DNA of 64,000 nucleotides from Pararhodobacter oceanensis (GTDB lineage Bacteria; Pseudomonadota; Alphaproteobacteria; Rhodobacterales; Rhodobacteraceae), in assembly GCF_003076755.1 (NCBI RefSeq), contig NZ_QDKM01000007.1, positions 106,432 through 170,431 of the forward strand, in the 5' to 3' direction. Under the pieces are notes generated by a model. That model was not told the origin of the DNA. It did no database searches and was given only the letters and a program-made list of their open reading frames with translations. Positions within the stretch are counted from its first letter, which is position 1; each line of letters begins with the position of its first letter. Below, one piece after another: positions 21,232 through 29,908 of this stretch. The position numbers and the translations under genes are program-made.

Positions 21232-21561
21232 TTAGCAACAGATCAGCTCGTCAATCAGCGGTTGGCATTGCTCTGGGCAGCCGCCGCAGCAATCCTCCAT
21301 CAGGAAGGCCAATAGCGCGCGCACCCCTGCCATATCGGCGAAATAGCGGATGCTGCGCCCCTGCCGCTCGCTGCGGATCAACCCGGATTGGGCGAGGATC
21401 GAGAGGTTCGTCGACATGGTGTTCTGGCGCACATCGAGAGTCTCGCCGATCTCGCCCGCGGACATGCCGCTGGCGCCGGCCCTGATCAGCAAGCGGAACA
21501 CATCAAGCCGCGTCGGCTGACCGAGGGCGGCAAAGGCTTTGAGGGCGTGCGTTGAATCCAT
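21232..21561 (-). CDS. arsR: ArsR-family arsenic-responsive repressor
   Basis: The 109-residue protein has an ArsR winged helix (ALGQPTRLDVFRLLI, then MSAGEIGETLDVRQNTMSTNLSILAQSGLI). Its cysteine-rich tail (EDCCGGCPEQC and ELICC) is the likely site of As(III) or Sb(III) binding and replaces the classical ELCVC site. It should repress its own operon until arsenite binds. I chose the ATG at 21561, giving MDSTHALKAFAALGQ, over an upstream start. Confidence 0.92.
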   Translation of the reverse strand: MDSTHALKAFAALGQPTRLDVFRLLIRAGASGMSAGEIGETLDVRQNTMSTNLSILAQSGLIRSERQGRSIRYFADMAGVRALLAFLMEDCCGGCPEQCQPLIDELICC

Positions 21562-21562
21562 G

Positions 21563-21580
21563 TATCGGGATTTATTGATA
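21563..21580 (-). promoter_or_regulatory. arsR: Candidate ArsR operator
   Basis: Directly upstream of arsR lies an inverted repeat TATC-N10-GATA in an AT-rich stretch; on the minus strand it contains ATCAATAAATC. It sits two bases from the start codon, where an autorepressing ArsR would be expected to bind. The arms are short, so this is a moderate call. Confidence 0.45.
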
Positions 21581-21674
21581 TGATGAGAGCCTGTCAACCG
21601 GGGTGGCGGGGGTTTTTTGCGCCGTCGGGGGGATTTTTTTGCGCCGTGCTAAGCGGGGCTTGCGGGCGGGGTGA

Positions 21675-22568
21675 TCAGGGCAGCAGACCGGCCTTCTGGC
21701 TGACCAGATCCTCGATCAACCGGCGGGTCAGGGCTTTTTGCGGGCCGCTGTCGGGCCAGACCGCATAGACGCCGAGCGCGGGCATCGACCAGTCGGGCAA
21801 CACCCGCTGCAGGTGCCCCGCCTCCAGATCACCGGCGACCTCGCCCCGCGGCAGATGCCGCAGGCCAAGCCCCGCCAGCACCGCCGAACGCGCCGAGGCA
21901 ATCGTGTCCACCTCGAGCCGGACCCTCTCGGGCTCGACGGTGAGCGCCTCACCGCCGCGTAGCAGCATCATACTGCCGGGGAGCATGGTGACGCCGATGA
22001 AGTCACAGGCGATCAGATCGTCCGGCGTCTGGATCGGCGGGCGTGTGGCGAGATACGCGGGGGCGGCGGCGAGAATGGTCTCGAAATGCCCCAAACGGCG
22101 GCTTTTGAGGCTGCTATCGGCCAGCGTGCCCAGACGGATCGCCAGATCGAACCCCTCTTTCACCAGATCGGCGGGGGCGTCGCTGCTGTGCAGCACGATC
22201 TTGACCAGCGGGTGCTGTCGGGCGAAGGTCCAGAGCGCCTGACGCAGGTGCAATTGCTCGCCCCAAGCAGGCATGGTGATGCGCAGCGTGCCCACCGGCT
22301 CGTCGCTGCCGCTGCCGATCAGCCCCAGCGCCTCTTCTCCGGCGGCGACCATCCGCCGCGCGGGGTCCAGCGCCAACACGCCCTCAGGGGTCAGCGACAT
22401 CGCGCGGGTCGAGCGAAAGTACAGCGTCACGCCGAGTTTTTCTTCCAGCCGCGAGAGGTGATGGCTGACCACCGAGGTCGAGAGTTTCAGCCGTTTGCCC
22501 GCCGCGGTCAGGCTGCCGGCCTCGGCGACGGCGACAAAGACCGCCAATCCACGGAAATCCTCGATCAT
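21675..22568 (-). CDS. LysR-family transcriptional regulator
   Basis: The 297-residue protein starts at the ATG at 22568 with AGGA eight bases upstream. It has the LysR helix-turn-helix (EAGSLTAAGKRLKLSTSVVSHHLSRLEEKLGVTLYFRS, residues about 17-54) and a full effector domain. The frame is open for more than 700 further bases upstream, but that part is antisense to the next gene. It is divergent from the SnoaL-like and NmrA-like genes and probably controls them. Confidence 0.88.
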   Translation of the reverse strand: MIEDFRGLAVFVAVAEAGSLTAAGKRLKLSTSVVSHHLSRLEEKLGVTLYFRSTRAMSLTPEGVLALDPARRMVAAGEEALGLIGSGSDEPVGTLRITMPAWGEQLHLRQALWTFARQHPLVKIVLHSSDAPADLVKEGFDLAIRLGTLADSSLKSRRLGHFETILAAAPAYLATRPPIQTPDDLIACDFIGVTMLPGSMMLLRGGEALTVEPERVRLEVDTIASARSAVLAGLGLRHLPRGEVAGDLEAGHLQRVLPDWSMPALGVYAVWPDSGPQKALTRRLIEDLVSQKAGLLP

Positions 22569-22580
22569 CTTTGCAATTCC

Positions 22581-22596
22581 TGAAATGATCATTCCA
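22581..22596. promoter_or_regulatory. 16-bp near-palindrome upstream of the LysR gene
   Basis: The element TGAAATGATCATTCCA has a perfect 10-base core AATGATCATT with only the flanking R/Y pair broken. It lies 13 bases before the LysR start, in the divergent gap. This suits an autoregulatory operator. Confidence 0.45.
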
Positions 22597-22675
22597 ACAA
22601 TTACCGGATAATCGAAAAGCCGGAACCGGTCTAATTGTTTCTGCAAGCGATCGGTTCTTGTCATGGGACGCGGTG

Positions 22676-22730
22676 AGGGGGCGCTGCCCCCGCCCTTGCG
22701 GGCCCCCCGGGATATTTCTGGACAGATGAG
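22676..22730. repeat. Rhodobacterales-type intergenic repeat
   Basis: This element combines a GC-rich hairpin of the form GGGGGC...GCCCCC, then GCGGGCCCCCCGGGATATTT, then CTGGACAGATGAG. I recognise this arrangement as one that recurs between genes in Rhodobacterales genomes. Only one copy is seen here, so its repeated nature rests on prior knowledge, not on this window. Confidence 0.45.
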
Positions 22731-22817
22731 GGGGGCAATCCTGCGGTCGCGCGAGACGATATCACCTTGGGTGACGGGCCGGTATTGGCCCCTGCCCGGT
22801 TTCAAATGGAGAGAGAG

Positions 22818-23303
22818 ATGACCTTCAAGACCCTGACCACCGCGCTTGCCTTTGCCACGCTGACCGGCGCCGGACTGACAACCGCGGCTTACGGCGATGA
22901 CACCGCCAGCGTGCAAAGCTTCTATGACCTGCTCAGCAACCCCGGCGCGGCCGAGCAGGTCGCGGCGTTTGAGGCGGCGACCGCCGAGGATTGGACCAGC
23001 AGCGGCGATTATTCGGGCGCGGATAAAACCCGCGCGGCCTTTCTGGGGCGGGTCGGCGGCTTTGCGCAGCTGATCCCCGATCTGAACTGGGAGGTGCAGG
23101 CGATGCATCAGGACGGCGCCTTTGTCACCGTGCGCAGCCGCGCCACCGGCACGCCCATTGCGCCGCTGTTCGGTGTTGATGGCGAGGGCCGCAGTTTTGA
23201 TATCATGACCATTGATATTCACCAGCTTGAGGATGGTGTGATCAGCCGGTCGTGGCATGTCGAAGACTGGGCCGGCGCGCTGCAACAGCTTTCGGGCCAT
23301 TAA
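22818..23303 (+). CDS. Secreted SnoaL-like (NTF2-fold) protein
   Basis: The 161-residue protein has a signal peptide (residues about 1-25, ending TTAAYG). Its single SnoaL/ester-cyclase-like domain has the FYDLLSNPGAAEQVAAFEAATAEDWTS start, VQAMHQDGAFVTVRSRATGTPI, and IDIHQLEDGVISRSWHVEDW at the end. GGAGAGAGAG precedes the ATG at 22818. The family includes ester cyclases and many proteins of unknown function. It is probably cotranscribed with the NmrA-like gene. Confidence 0.75.
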   Translation: MTFKTLTTALAFATLTGAGLTTAAYGDDTASVQSFYDLLSNPGAAEQVAAFEAATAEDWTSSGDYSGADKTRAAFLGRVGGFAQLIPDLNWEVQAMHQDGAFVTVRSRATGTPIAPLFGVDGEGRSFDIMTIDIHQLEDGVISRSWHVEDWAGALQQLSGH

Positions 23304-23358
23304 CCTTAACCGGACCCGTCGATGATAGGACGGGTCCAATCACCACGGAGTTCACCAG

Positions 23359-24204
23359 ATGACCTATGCCGTTACCGCCGCCTCGGGCCAGTTGGGCCAC
23401 GCCATCGCAGAGCGCCTGATTGACAGATTTGGCCCCGAACAGGTGATCGGGCTGGCCCGCTCACCGCAGAACGCCGCGGATCTGGGGATCGAGATCCGCG
23501 CCGGTGATTATGACGACCGCGCGCAGCTGGAAGCCTCGCTGGCGGGCGTGTCGGCGCTGGTGCTGGTCTCGGGGATGGCACCGCCCGACGACCGTATTTT
23601 GCAGCATCGCAATGTGATCGCGGCGGCGAAATCCGCCGGTGTCTCGCGGCTGGTCTATACCAGTATTCAAGGGCCCGAGGATGGCACGCCGTTTTCGCCC
23701 ATCGTGCAAAGCAACCGCCAGACCGAGGCCGATATTCGCGCCAGCGGGCTGGACTGGGCGATCGGGCGCAATGGCATCTATATCGAGCCGGATGTGGACT
23801 ATATCGACAGCTACCGCGCCCGCGGCGAGATCGCCAATAGCGCCGGTGACGGGTGCTGCGGCTATACCACACGGGCGGAACTGGCCGAGGCCTATGCGGC
23901 GCTTTTGACCCGCGGCGGGATGGGTGGCAGATTGGTTAACCTTAACGGTGCGCCGATCACCCAAGCGCAATTGGCAGCCTATCTGAACGCGGCGTTTGGC
24001 ACGGATCTGCGCTACCGCGCGATCTCGCCCGAGGCCTATGTCGCCGACCGGACCGCCGAGTTGGGCAGTTTTTTCGGCCCGATCATCGGCGGCATTTATG
24101 ACGGTATCCGACTGGGGGCATATGACCGGCCGGGGGATTTTGAAATGGTCACGGGCCGCGCGCACCAAAGCTGGGATGAATATTTCGCCGCCCTCGCGGA
24201 TTGA
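23359..24204 (+). CDS. NAD(P)H-binding protein, NmrA/QorB-like quinone reductase
   Basis: The 281-residue atypical short-chain dehydrogenase opens YAVTAASGQLGHAIAERLIDR (nucleotide-binding GxxGxxG-like loop). It contains ALVLVSGMAPPDDRILQHRNVIAAAKSAGVSRLVYTS, then LDWAIGRNGIYIEP. This matches NmrA/QorB-type NAD(P)H:quinone oxidoreductases. It lies 55 bases downstream of the SnoaL-like gene on the same strand, and the upstream LysR probably controls both. Confidence 0.82.
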   Translation: MTYAVTAASGQLGHAIAERLIDRFGPEQVIGLARSPQNAADLGIEIRAGDYDDRAQLEASLAGVSALVLVSGMAPPDDRILQHRNVIAAAKSAGVSRLVYTSIQGPEDGTPFSPIVQSNRQTEADIRASGLDWAIGRNGIYIEPDVDYIDSYRARGEIANSAGDGCCGYTTRAELAEAYAALLTRGGMGGRLVNLNGAPITQAQLAAYLNAAFGTDLRYRAISPEAYVADRTAELGSFFGPIIGGIYDGIRLGAYDRPGDFEMVTGRAHQSWDEYFAALAD

Positions 24205-24361
24205 GCGCGACGGATATGGCGCGCTGCAGCGTTCAACGGGGGTGCGTTGATTTGCTTCGCCCCTTTGGCGCCTGCAGTCGCGATTGCAGGTTTGCCGCGC
24301 GCCGGAGGGTGGTTCTTGGTGAATGCAGCGCGCTTTAAGTGACATATAGAGTGGAAATTTC

Positions 24362-24967
24362 ATGTCCCGAGTTCAACGGTTTTTCAATCATCCCTATGCC
24401 TTCTGGCTGCTGCTGAGCCTGCCGGCGATCCCGATGGTATCGGGGCTGGCCTCGGGCGGCGAGGCGGTGGAAGGGCTGCTGCATCCGACCGGCGAATTTG
24501 CCGCGCGGTTCATGATTATCGCGATGATGATCACGCCCTTGACGATGCTGTTTCAGGGCTGGCGGTTTCCGCGCTGGCTGATGAAGCGGCGCCGCTATCT
24601 GGGGGTCGCGGCCTTTGGTTATGCGGCGCTGCATACCGCGCTCTATCTAATGGATATAGGCGCGGTGGCGGTGACAACTGCCGAGATTTCAAAGCTTTAT
24701 ATCTGGGCCGGCTGGCTGGCGTTCCTGATCTTCGTGCCGCTGGCGATCACCTCGACCGATGGCTGGATGCGCAGGCTGGGGCGGCGGTGGAAACCCCTGC
24801 AGCGCTATGTGTACGCGGCGGCAGTGCTGACGCTTTTGCATTGGGCGGCGCTGCATGACTGGGGCGGGATTGCGCCGGCGCTGGTGCATTTCCTGCCGCT
24901 GGCTTTGCTTGAGGCCTACCGGCTCTGGGCCTACCGCGCGCGGCGGACTGCGCGCCGGGTGGCATAA
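24362..24967 (+). CDS. Ferric-reductase-like transmembrane protein (MsrQ/YedZ type)
   Basis: The 201-residue integral membrane protein has about six helices and heme-ligand-type histidines in FGYAALHTALYLMD and AVLTLLHWAALHDWG. The LQRYVYAAAVL segment also matches the YedZ/MsrQ-like ferric reductase domain. MsrQ donates electrons to the periplasmic methionine sulfoxide reductase MsrP. No msrP gene is adjacent, so the specific role is open. Confidence 0.75.
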   Translation: MSRVQRFFNHPYAFWLLLSLPAIPMVSGLASGGEAVEGLLHPTGEFAARFMIIAMMITPLTMLFQGWRFPRWLMKRRRYLGVAAFGYAALHTALYLMDIGAVAVTTAEISKLYIWAGWLAFLIFVPLAITSTDGWMRRLGRRWKPLQRYVYAAAVLTLLHWAALHDWGGIAPALVHFLPLALLEAYRLWAYRARRTARRVA

Positions 24968-25101
24968 GGTCTGCCGGGGTGGTTGACGCGGGGCGCTAGC
25001 GGGCCATTTAGAGCGGGATTGCCCGATTAACCTTGATCCTTTGCTTCAACCCGCGGCGCAGCGCAGATAATGTGCCCGATGACAGACCCCGAGGAGACTT
25101 C

Positions 25102-25908
25102 ATGTCCAAAACCATCCTGATCACCGGCGCCACCGATGGCATCGGCCTGTTGACCGCCAAGACATTGGCAGAGGCCGGCCATAAGGTACTGTTGCACGGG
25201 CGCAGCGCCGGAAAACTGGCGGCGGCGGCACAGGCTGTGGGCGGCGCGCCGGAGACCTTTCGCGCGGATTTCTCAATACTGGCCGAGGTTGCGGCGCTGG
25301 CGGCAGAGGTGCGGGCGCGGCATCCGCGGATTGATGTGTTGATCAATAACGCGGGGATCCTGAAGGTCGCGGAGCCGCGCACAGCGGGCGGGCTGGATGT
25401 GCGGTTCGTGGTTAACACTCTGGCGCCCTATCTGCTGACGCAGGCGCTGCTGCCGGTCATTCCGGCAACGGGCCGTGTGGTGAATCTGTCGTCGGCGGCG
25501 CAGGCACCGGTGGATATCGCGGCGATGGGTGGCAAGGGGGCGCTGGACCAGATGGCGGCCTATGCGCAGAGCAAGCTGGCGCTGACCATCTGGAGTCAGG
25601 AGATGGCCCGCGCGCATCCCGAGGGACCGGTGTTTGTCGCGGTGAACCCGGGGTCGTTGCTGGCCTCGAAGATGGTTAAAGAGGGCTTTGGCGTGGCGGG
25701 GAGCGATCTGTCGATTGGCGCCGATATCCTGTGTCGTGCGGCGCTTTCGGAAGAGTTCGCCAGCGCTTCGGGGCGGTATTTCGACAATGACGCGGGGGCT
25801 TTTGCGCCGCCCCATCGCGAGGCGGCGGATGCGGGGAAAGCCGCGCAGGTGGTGGCGGCGATCGAGGCGCTTGTCGCCACTGATCCGGGCGCGCGCAGCA
25901 AGGGGTGA
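25102..25908 (+). CDS. Short-chain dehydrogenase/reductase
   Basis: The 268-residue SDR has the NAD(P)-binding TGATDGIGLLTA, the structural NNAG in DVLINNAGIL, serine in VVNLSSAAQ and the catalytic pair in YAQSKLAL. It resembles retinol-dehydrogenase/WWOX-like SDRs. GAGGAG precedes the ATG at 25102. It converges on the MDR gene. The substrate is unknown. Confidence 0.85.
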   Translation: MSKTILITGATDGIGLLTAKTLAEAGHKVLLHGRSAGKLAAAAQAVGGAPETFRADFSILAEVAALAAEVRARHPRIDVLINNAGILKVAEPRTAGGLDVRFVVNTLAPYLLTQALLPVIPATGRVVNLSSAAQAPVDIAAMGGKGALDQMAAYAQSKLALTIWSQEMARAHPEGPVFVAVNPGSLLASKMVKEGFGVAGSDLSIGADILCRAALSEEFASASGRYFDNDAGAFAPPHREAADAGKAAQVVAAIEALVATDPGARSKG

Positions 25909-25976
25909 CGGTGCGGGCGCGGTGATTGCCTGCGCCCTGTCCTCCTTTTCAATTGGCGCCTCTCATCCAGCGCCTC

Positions 25977-27047
25977 TTAACCGGCAATATCGATGGCGAT
26001 TTTGCCCAGATGGGATTTGTCGAGAAACGCCTCCTGCGCGGCGCGTAGCTCGTGCAGCGGGTAAGTCTTGGCGACCACGGGGCGGATCTCGCCGGCTTCG
26101 ATATAGCGGATCAGATCGGTGAACACGCGCGGATCCTGCCGGGTGCTGCCGATCAGCAGCAGATCCTTGAGGTAGAGCGTCCTGAGATCCAGTTCGACAA
26201 TCGGGCCGGCGATGGCGCCCGAGGTGACATAGCGCCCGTGGTTGGTCAGCGCCTCGAGAAGCGCAGGCCAGCGTGGCCCGCCGACCAGATCGAGCACAAC
26301 ATCAAACGCCTGCGCTTGCAGCGGGTCATCGCGGCCAAGGGTGACATCGGCGCCGAGTGCTTTGAGCGCCTCCATTTTGGCGGGGCTGGTGGTGGCGGTG
26401 ACATGGGCGCCGCGGCGTTTGGCCAGTTGCACCGCCGCCGAGCCGACACCGCCCGAGGCGCCGGTGATCAACACCCGTTCGGCGCCCAGATTGGCGCGCT
26501 GGATCATCCCCTCGGCGGTGGAAAAGGCGCAGGGAAAGCTGGCCAGTTCGGTATCGCTGAGCGGGCTGTTGATACGCAGGGCGTGGTCGCTGTCGATGGT
26601 GGTGAATTGGGCGAAGCCGCCGTCACGCTCGGAGCCGAAGGTGACCAGCGCATCCGCCGCCCCGCCCTCGGGCTGATGCATCGGGCGCACCAGCACCCGC
26701 TCGCCCAGACGCGCGGCATCGACGCAAGCGCCGACCGCGACGATCACCCCGCAGCAATCGGCGCCCTGAATGCGCGGGAAGCTGAGCGCGCCGGACCATG
26801 CGCCATCGGCATCGGAGGCGCCGTCATAGCCCTTGGTTGCCGCCGCGCCGGTGTCGCCGCGCACCGCCTTGGAATACCAGCCGGTGCGGGTGTTCACATC
26901 GGTGTTATTCACCGCCGAGGCGCCGAGGCGGATCAACACCTCGCCCGCCTGCGGGCGGGGCAGCGGCAGGTCCTCGCGCCATTCCAGCCGGTCCAAGCCG
27001 CCATGGCCGGTGAGGACAACGGCGCTCATCGTTTCGGGAAGGGTCAT
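25977..27047 (-). CDS. MDR-family zinc-type alcohol dehydrogenase / quinone oxidoreductase
   Basis: The 356-residue medium-chain dehydrogenase has an N-terminal GroES-like domain (GEVLIRLGASAVNNTDVNTRTGWY, IQGADCCGVIVAVG). The nucleotide-binding loop is ITGASGGVGSAAVQLAKRRGAHVTAT. The VNNTD and GASGGVGS patterns favour the quinone-oxidoreductase branch. It is divergent from a TetR-type gene with a pair of identical dyads in the gap, so that regulator probably controls it. Confidence 0.85.
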   Translation of the reverse strand: MTLPETMSAVVLTGHGGLDRLEWREDLPLPRPQAGEVLIRLGASAVNNTDVNTRTGWYSKAVRGDTGAAATKGYDGASDADGAWSGALSFPRIQGADCCGVIVAVGACVDAARLGERVLVRPMHQPEGGAADALVTFGSERDGGFAQFTTIDSDHALRINSPLSDTELASFPCAFSTAEGMIQRANLGAERVLITGASGGVGSAAVQLAKRRGAHVTATTSPAKMEALKALGADVTLGRDDPLQAQAFDVVLDLVGGPRWPALLEALTNHGRYVTSGAIAGPIVELDLRTLYLKDLLLIGSTRQDPRVFTDLIRYIEAGEIRPVVAKTYPLHELRAAQEAFLDKSHLGKIAIDIAG

Positions 27048-27060
27048 GGGTGTCTCCGGT

Positions 27061-27104
27061 GTAGAATGATTGCTCTACTTGCATAGGTAGAGGGATCACT
27101 CTAC
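27061..27104. promoter_or_regulatory. Tandem operator GTAGA-N8-TCTAC between MDR and TetR genes
   Basis: Two 18-base dyads with identical 5-base arms GTAGA...TCTAC occur at 27061-27078 and 27087-27104. Their spacers differ and their centres are 26 bases apart. They fill the 67-base gap between the two start codons. This is what a TetR repressor binding as two dimers would need. Confidence 0.7.
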
Positions 27105-27114
27105 ATCGTCAAGC

Positions 27115-27711
27115 ATGAGCGAGATGATGCGCAAGATTTCCGCGGGGCTGGAACAGGCCTTTGCCAAGGGCGGCTTTGCCGAGCCCAGTGTCGAGGACCT
27201 GCGGGATGCCGCCGGTGTGAGCCTGCGCACGCTTTACAAATACACGCCTTCGCGGTCGGAAATGGTGCTGGCGGCGCTGGAACACCGGCACCGGCGCTAT
27301 CTGGCGCGGGTCTTTGAGGATTTGCCGCAAGAACCCGCGGCGGCGCTGGAAGCGCTGCTGTCGCGGGTCGGTGACTGGATGGCCAGCGAGACCGCGCATG
27401 GCTGCCTGTTTCATGCGGCGGTGGCCGCCGATCCGGCAAGCCAGCCGCTGCGGGAGCTATTGGAGCGGCATAAGGCCGAGGTCGCCGCGCGCGCTGCAAT
27501 GGCGACGGGTTTAGGCGGCGCCGGATTGGGTGGGGACTCGGTGGGCGTTGACTCGGTGGGCGCTGACTCGCGGGGTGAGGGATCGGGCGGAGCGGAGACT
27601 GCGCTGCTGGTGATCATCGAAGGGCTGACACAGGCTTGGCCCCTGCGCGGTGACGAGGCGGTTTTGGCGGCGAAACGGCTGGGGCGGGCGCTGCAATCGG
27701 CCACTTTGTAA
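27115..27711 (+). CDS. TetR-family transcriptional regulator
   Basis: The 198-residue protein has a TetR DNA-binding domain (FAEPSVEDLRDAAGVSLRTLYKYTPSRSEMVLAAL, residues about 21-55) and a ligand domain with HGCLFHAAVAADPASQP. Three 15-base repeats encode DSVGV/DSVGA/DSRGE in a linker at about residues 141-155, a low-complexity insertion. The ATG lies 11 bases from the second operator dyad, so autoregulation is likely. Confidence 0.87.
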   Translation: MSEMMRKISAGLEQAFAKGGFAEPSVEDLRDAAGVSLRTLYKYTPSRSEMVLAALEHRHRRYLARVFEDLPQEPAAALEALLSRVGDWMASETAHGCLFHAAVAADPASQPLRELLERHKAEVAARAAMATGLGGAGLGGDSVGVDSVGADSRGEGSGGAETALLVIIEGLTQAWPLRGDEAVLAAKRLGRALQSATL

Positions 27712-28249
27712 CGGGGCGATCGGCGCGCTGTGATTGGCGTGTTGCTTGTGGTGACACGGCTCATGCCTCGCTTGGGTGGCAAGGCGCAAGAGAACCGGCT
27801 TTTTCGCGCTACAGAGCCGGAGTAAGGGCTTAGGAATAGGGCGATAACGCGGATTCGGCTGGGCTTGGTCAAAAGGTTGGTCTTGCCGCTGTCGAGGCGC
27901 CGCGATATCGCTTTGCAGCAAGGCAAGCGCGCGTTTGCCGCCTGCGTCGCGGGTCGGAAAACGCCGCCCGAGCGCGCGGATTGACAGCGGCGACAGGGCG
28001 TTTATCGCCGCCCTCTCGATAGGTCATTGCATCGCCTCCCTTGGGTGAATTACTTTCACAGTTTACGCCATATTTTTCGAGATTAACTCATCCAAAAATG
28101 TGCATCATACCTGCAAGAGCGCCATGCGGTGGGCGACAGAGGCCGACCGCAAGGGCCAGCCAGAGGCGCTTGGACCGATCTGGATGCGAAACAAATTGCC
28201 ACGCTCGAACGTGCGCAGAAATGTCCGACAGGACAGGAGGAGGACTGCA
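27712..28249. other. Upstream region of the ABC importer operon
   Basis: These 538 bases contain no convincing gene; short frames on both strands lack motifs and ribosome-binding sites. The right part turns AT-richer and carries a MetR-type dyad at 28046-28058, about 190 bases before the first importer gene. The GGAGGAGGA just before 28250 is that gene's ribosome-binding site. Confidence 0.5.
28046..28058. promoter_or_regulatory. MetR-type operator TGAA-N5-TTCA upstream of the ABC importer
   Basis: The 13-mer TGAATTACTTTCA is a MetR-consensus dyad and is extended by one more pair to GTGAA...TTCAC. Its flank TTGGG resembles the flank of the copy before the Rieske gene. It is one of four such elements in the window, all next to demethylation or uptake genes. 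Confidence 0.65.
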
Positions 28250-29809
28250 ATGACCAATTTTCTCGGCCAAGGAAAACTGAGCCGCCGCGGGCTTTTGCAA
28301 GGCGGCGCGGCCTTGGGGGCAGCGGCGCTTTTGGGCATGCCTCAGGGGCTGCAGGCACAGCCGCGCCGTGGCGGGATGCTGCGAATCGCTGTGGTGCAGG
28401 GCGGGGTCAATGACACGCTGGACCCGACCACCTTTAACGGCGGGCAGCATATCTTTCTGGGCTGGTGCCTGCGCAACAACCTGACCGAGATCGGTGCCGA
28501 TGGCGCGCTGAAACCGGAACTGGCGGAAAGCTGGGAATCGGACGACGCGATCACCTGGCGGTTCAACCTGCGCCGCGGCGTCGAGTTTCATAACGGCAAA
28601 CCGTTCACCGCCGAGGATGTGATCGCCTCGCTGAACCTGCACCGCGGCGAGGATTCGACCTCGGGCGCCAAGGCGCTGTTGGACGGCGTCACCGAGATCA
28701 CCTCGGAGGGTGATCATCTGGTGCGGGTGGTGCTGAGCGGGCCGAATGCGGACTTCCCGTTCACCCTGTCGGATTATCATTTCAACATCTGTCCGGTGAT
28801 GCCCGATGGCACGGTGGATGTCTCGGGCACCGGCACCGGCGGCTATATCCTCGAGAATTTCGATCCCGGCGTGCGCACCCGTCTGCGGCGCAATCCGAAC
28901 TACTGGAAAGAGGGCGCCGCGCATTTCGACGAGGGCGAGGTGCTGTTGATCAACGACCCGACGGCGGCGACCAACGCGCTGGTCACCGGCGAAGTGCATG
29001 CGATTGAAAGCTCGGAATACCGGACCTTGGCGCTGCTGGGGCGCCGTCCCGATATTCAGGTCGAATCGGTGCCCGGTGGTTTCCACGGCACTTTCGCGAT
29101 GAACTCGGCCATTGCGCCGTTCAACGACAACAACCTGCGGCTGGCGCTGAAATACGGCATCGACCGGCAGGCGATTGTGGATATGGTGCTCAAGGGGCAT
29201 GGCGTGGTGGCGAACGACCATCCGATCTCGCCGATGATGCCCTATCACGACGCCGAACTAGAGCAGCGCCCCTATGACCCCGAGCGCGCGCGCTACCATC
29301 TGCAGCAGGCCGGTCACGACGAATTGACCCTGCGGTTGAGCGTGTCGGACGGGCTTTATGTGGGTGCGGTGGATGCGGTGACGATGTACCGCGAACATGC
29401 CGCACCCGCAGGGCTTGATATCGAAGTGCTGCGCGAACCGGGCGATGGCTATTGGTCCGATGTCTGGATGCGCAAACCGTTTTTCGCTGGCTCTTGGGGG
29501 CCGCGTCCGGTGCCGGATATGATCCTGACCTCCGCCTATGCCAGCAATGCGGCATGGAACGAGGGCGCGTTCAGCAATGCGCGGTTCGACGAGCTGCTGG
29601 TCGCGGCGCGCGGTGAATTGGACCAGACGCGGCGTGCCTCTATGTATGCGGAAATGCAGAGACTTCTCAGCGATGAGGGCGGTTCGATCATTCCCTTCTT
29701 CCGCAACCATGTCTATGGCCGCAGCACCAATGTCGCGCATTCGGGGCAAGTGGGCAGCGACTGGCCGCTGGACGGGCACCGCGCTATGGAGCGTTGGTGG
29801 ACCGCATAA
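28250..29809 (+). CDS. ABC transporter substrate-binding protein, family 5
   Basis: The 519-residue protein has a twin-arginine signal (LSRRGLLQGGAALGAAALLG, residues about 9-28). It has the family-5 solute-binding pattern: LTEIGADGALKPELAESWE, FNLRRGVEFHNGKPFTAEDV, YGIDRQAIVDMVLKGHG. Family-5 proteins bind peptides, opines, nickel complexes and various amines, so the class of ligand is not given by family alone. Genes for two permeases and a fused ATPase follow. The operon leads on to demethylation enzymes, which suggests an N-methylated substrate. Confidence 0.92.
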   Translation: MTNFLGQGKLSRRGLLQGGAALGAAALLGMPQGLQAQPRRGGMLRIAVVQGGVNDTLDPTTFNGGQHIFLGWCLRNNLTEIGADGALKPELAESWESDDAITWRFNLRRGVEFHNGKPFTAEDVIASLNLHRGEDSTSGAKALLDGVTEITSEGDHLVRVVLSGPNADFPFTLSDYHFNICPVMPDGTVDVSGTGTGGYILENFDPGVRTRLRRNPNYWKEGAAHFDEGEVLLINDPTAATNALVTGEVHAIESSEYRTLALLGRRPDIQVESVPGGFHGTFAMNSAIAPFNDNNLRLALKYGIDRQAIVDMVLKGHGVVANDHPISPMMPYHDAELEQRPYDPERARYHLQQAGHDELTLRLSVSDGLYVGAVDAVTMYREHAAPAGLDIEVLREPGDGYWSDVWMRKPFFAGSWGPRPVPDMILTSAYASNAAWNEGAFSNARFDELLVAARGELDQTRRASMYAEMQRLLSDEGGSIIPFFRNHVYGRSTNVAHSGQVGSDWPLDGHRAMERWWTA

Positions 29810-29908
29810 CGCCACCCTAAATCACCGGCTTTCCCCGCCCCTGACCGGCGGGGAGAGCCTTTATCTCAATCGACGACCCCGTTTCGCGGCGGGCAAGCGG
29901 AGGACTGC

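Noticed and set aside
22569..23339. Long N-terminal extension of the LysR gene at 21675
   Set aside because: The extension is antisense to the SnoaL-like gene and not LysR-like; a good ribosome-binding site precedes the ATG at 22568.
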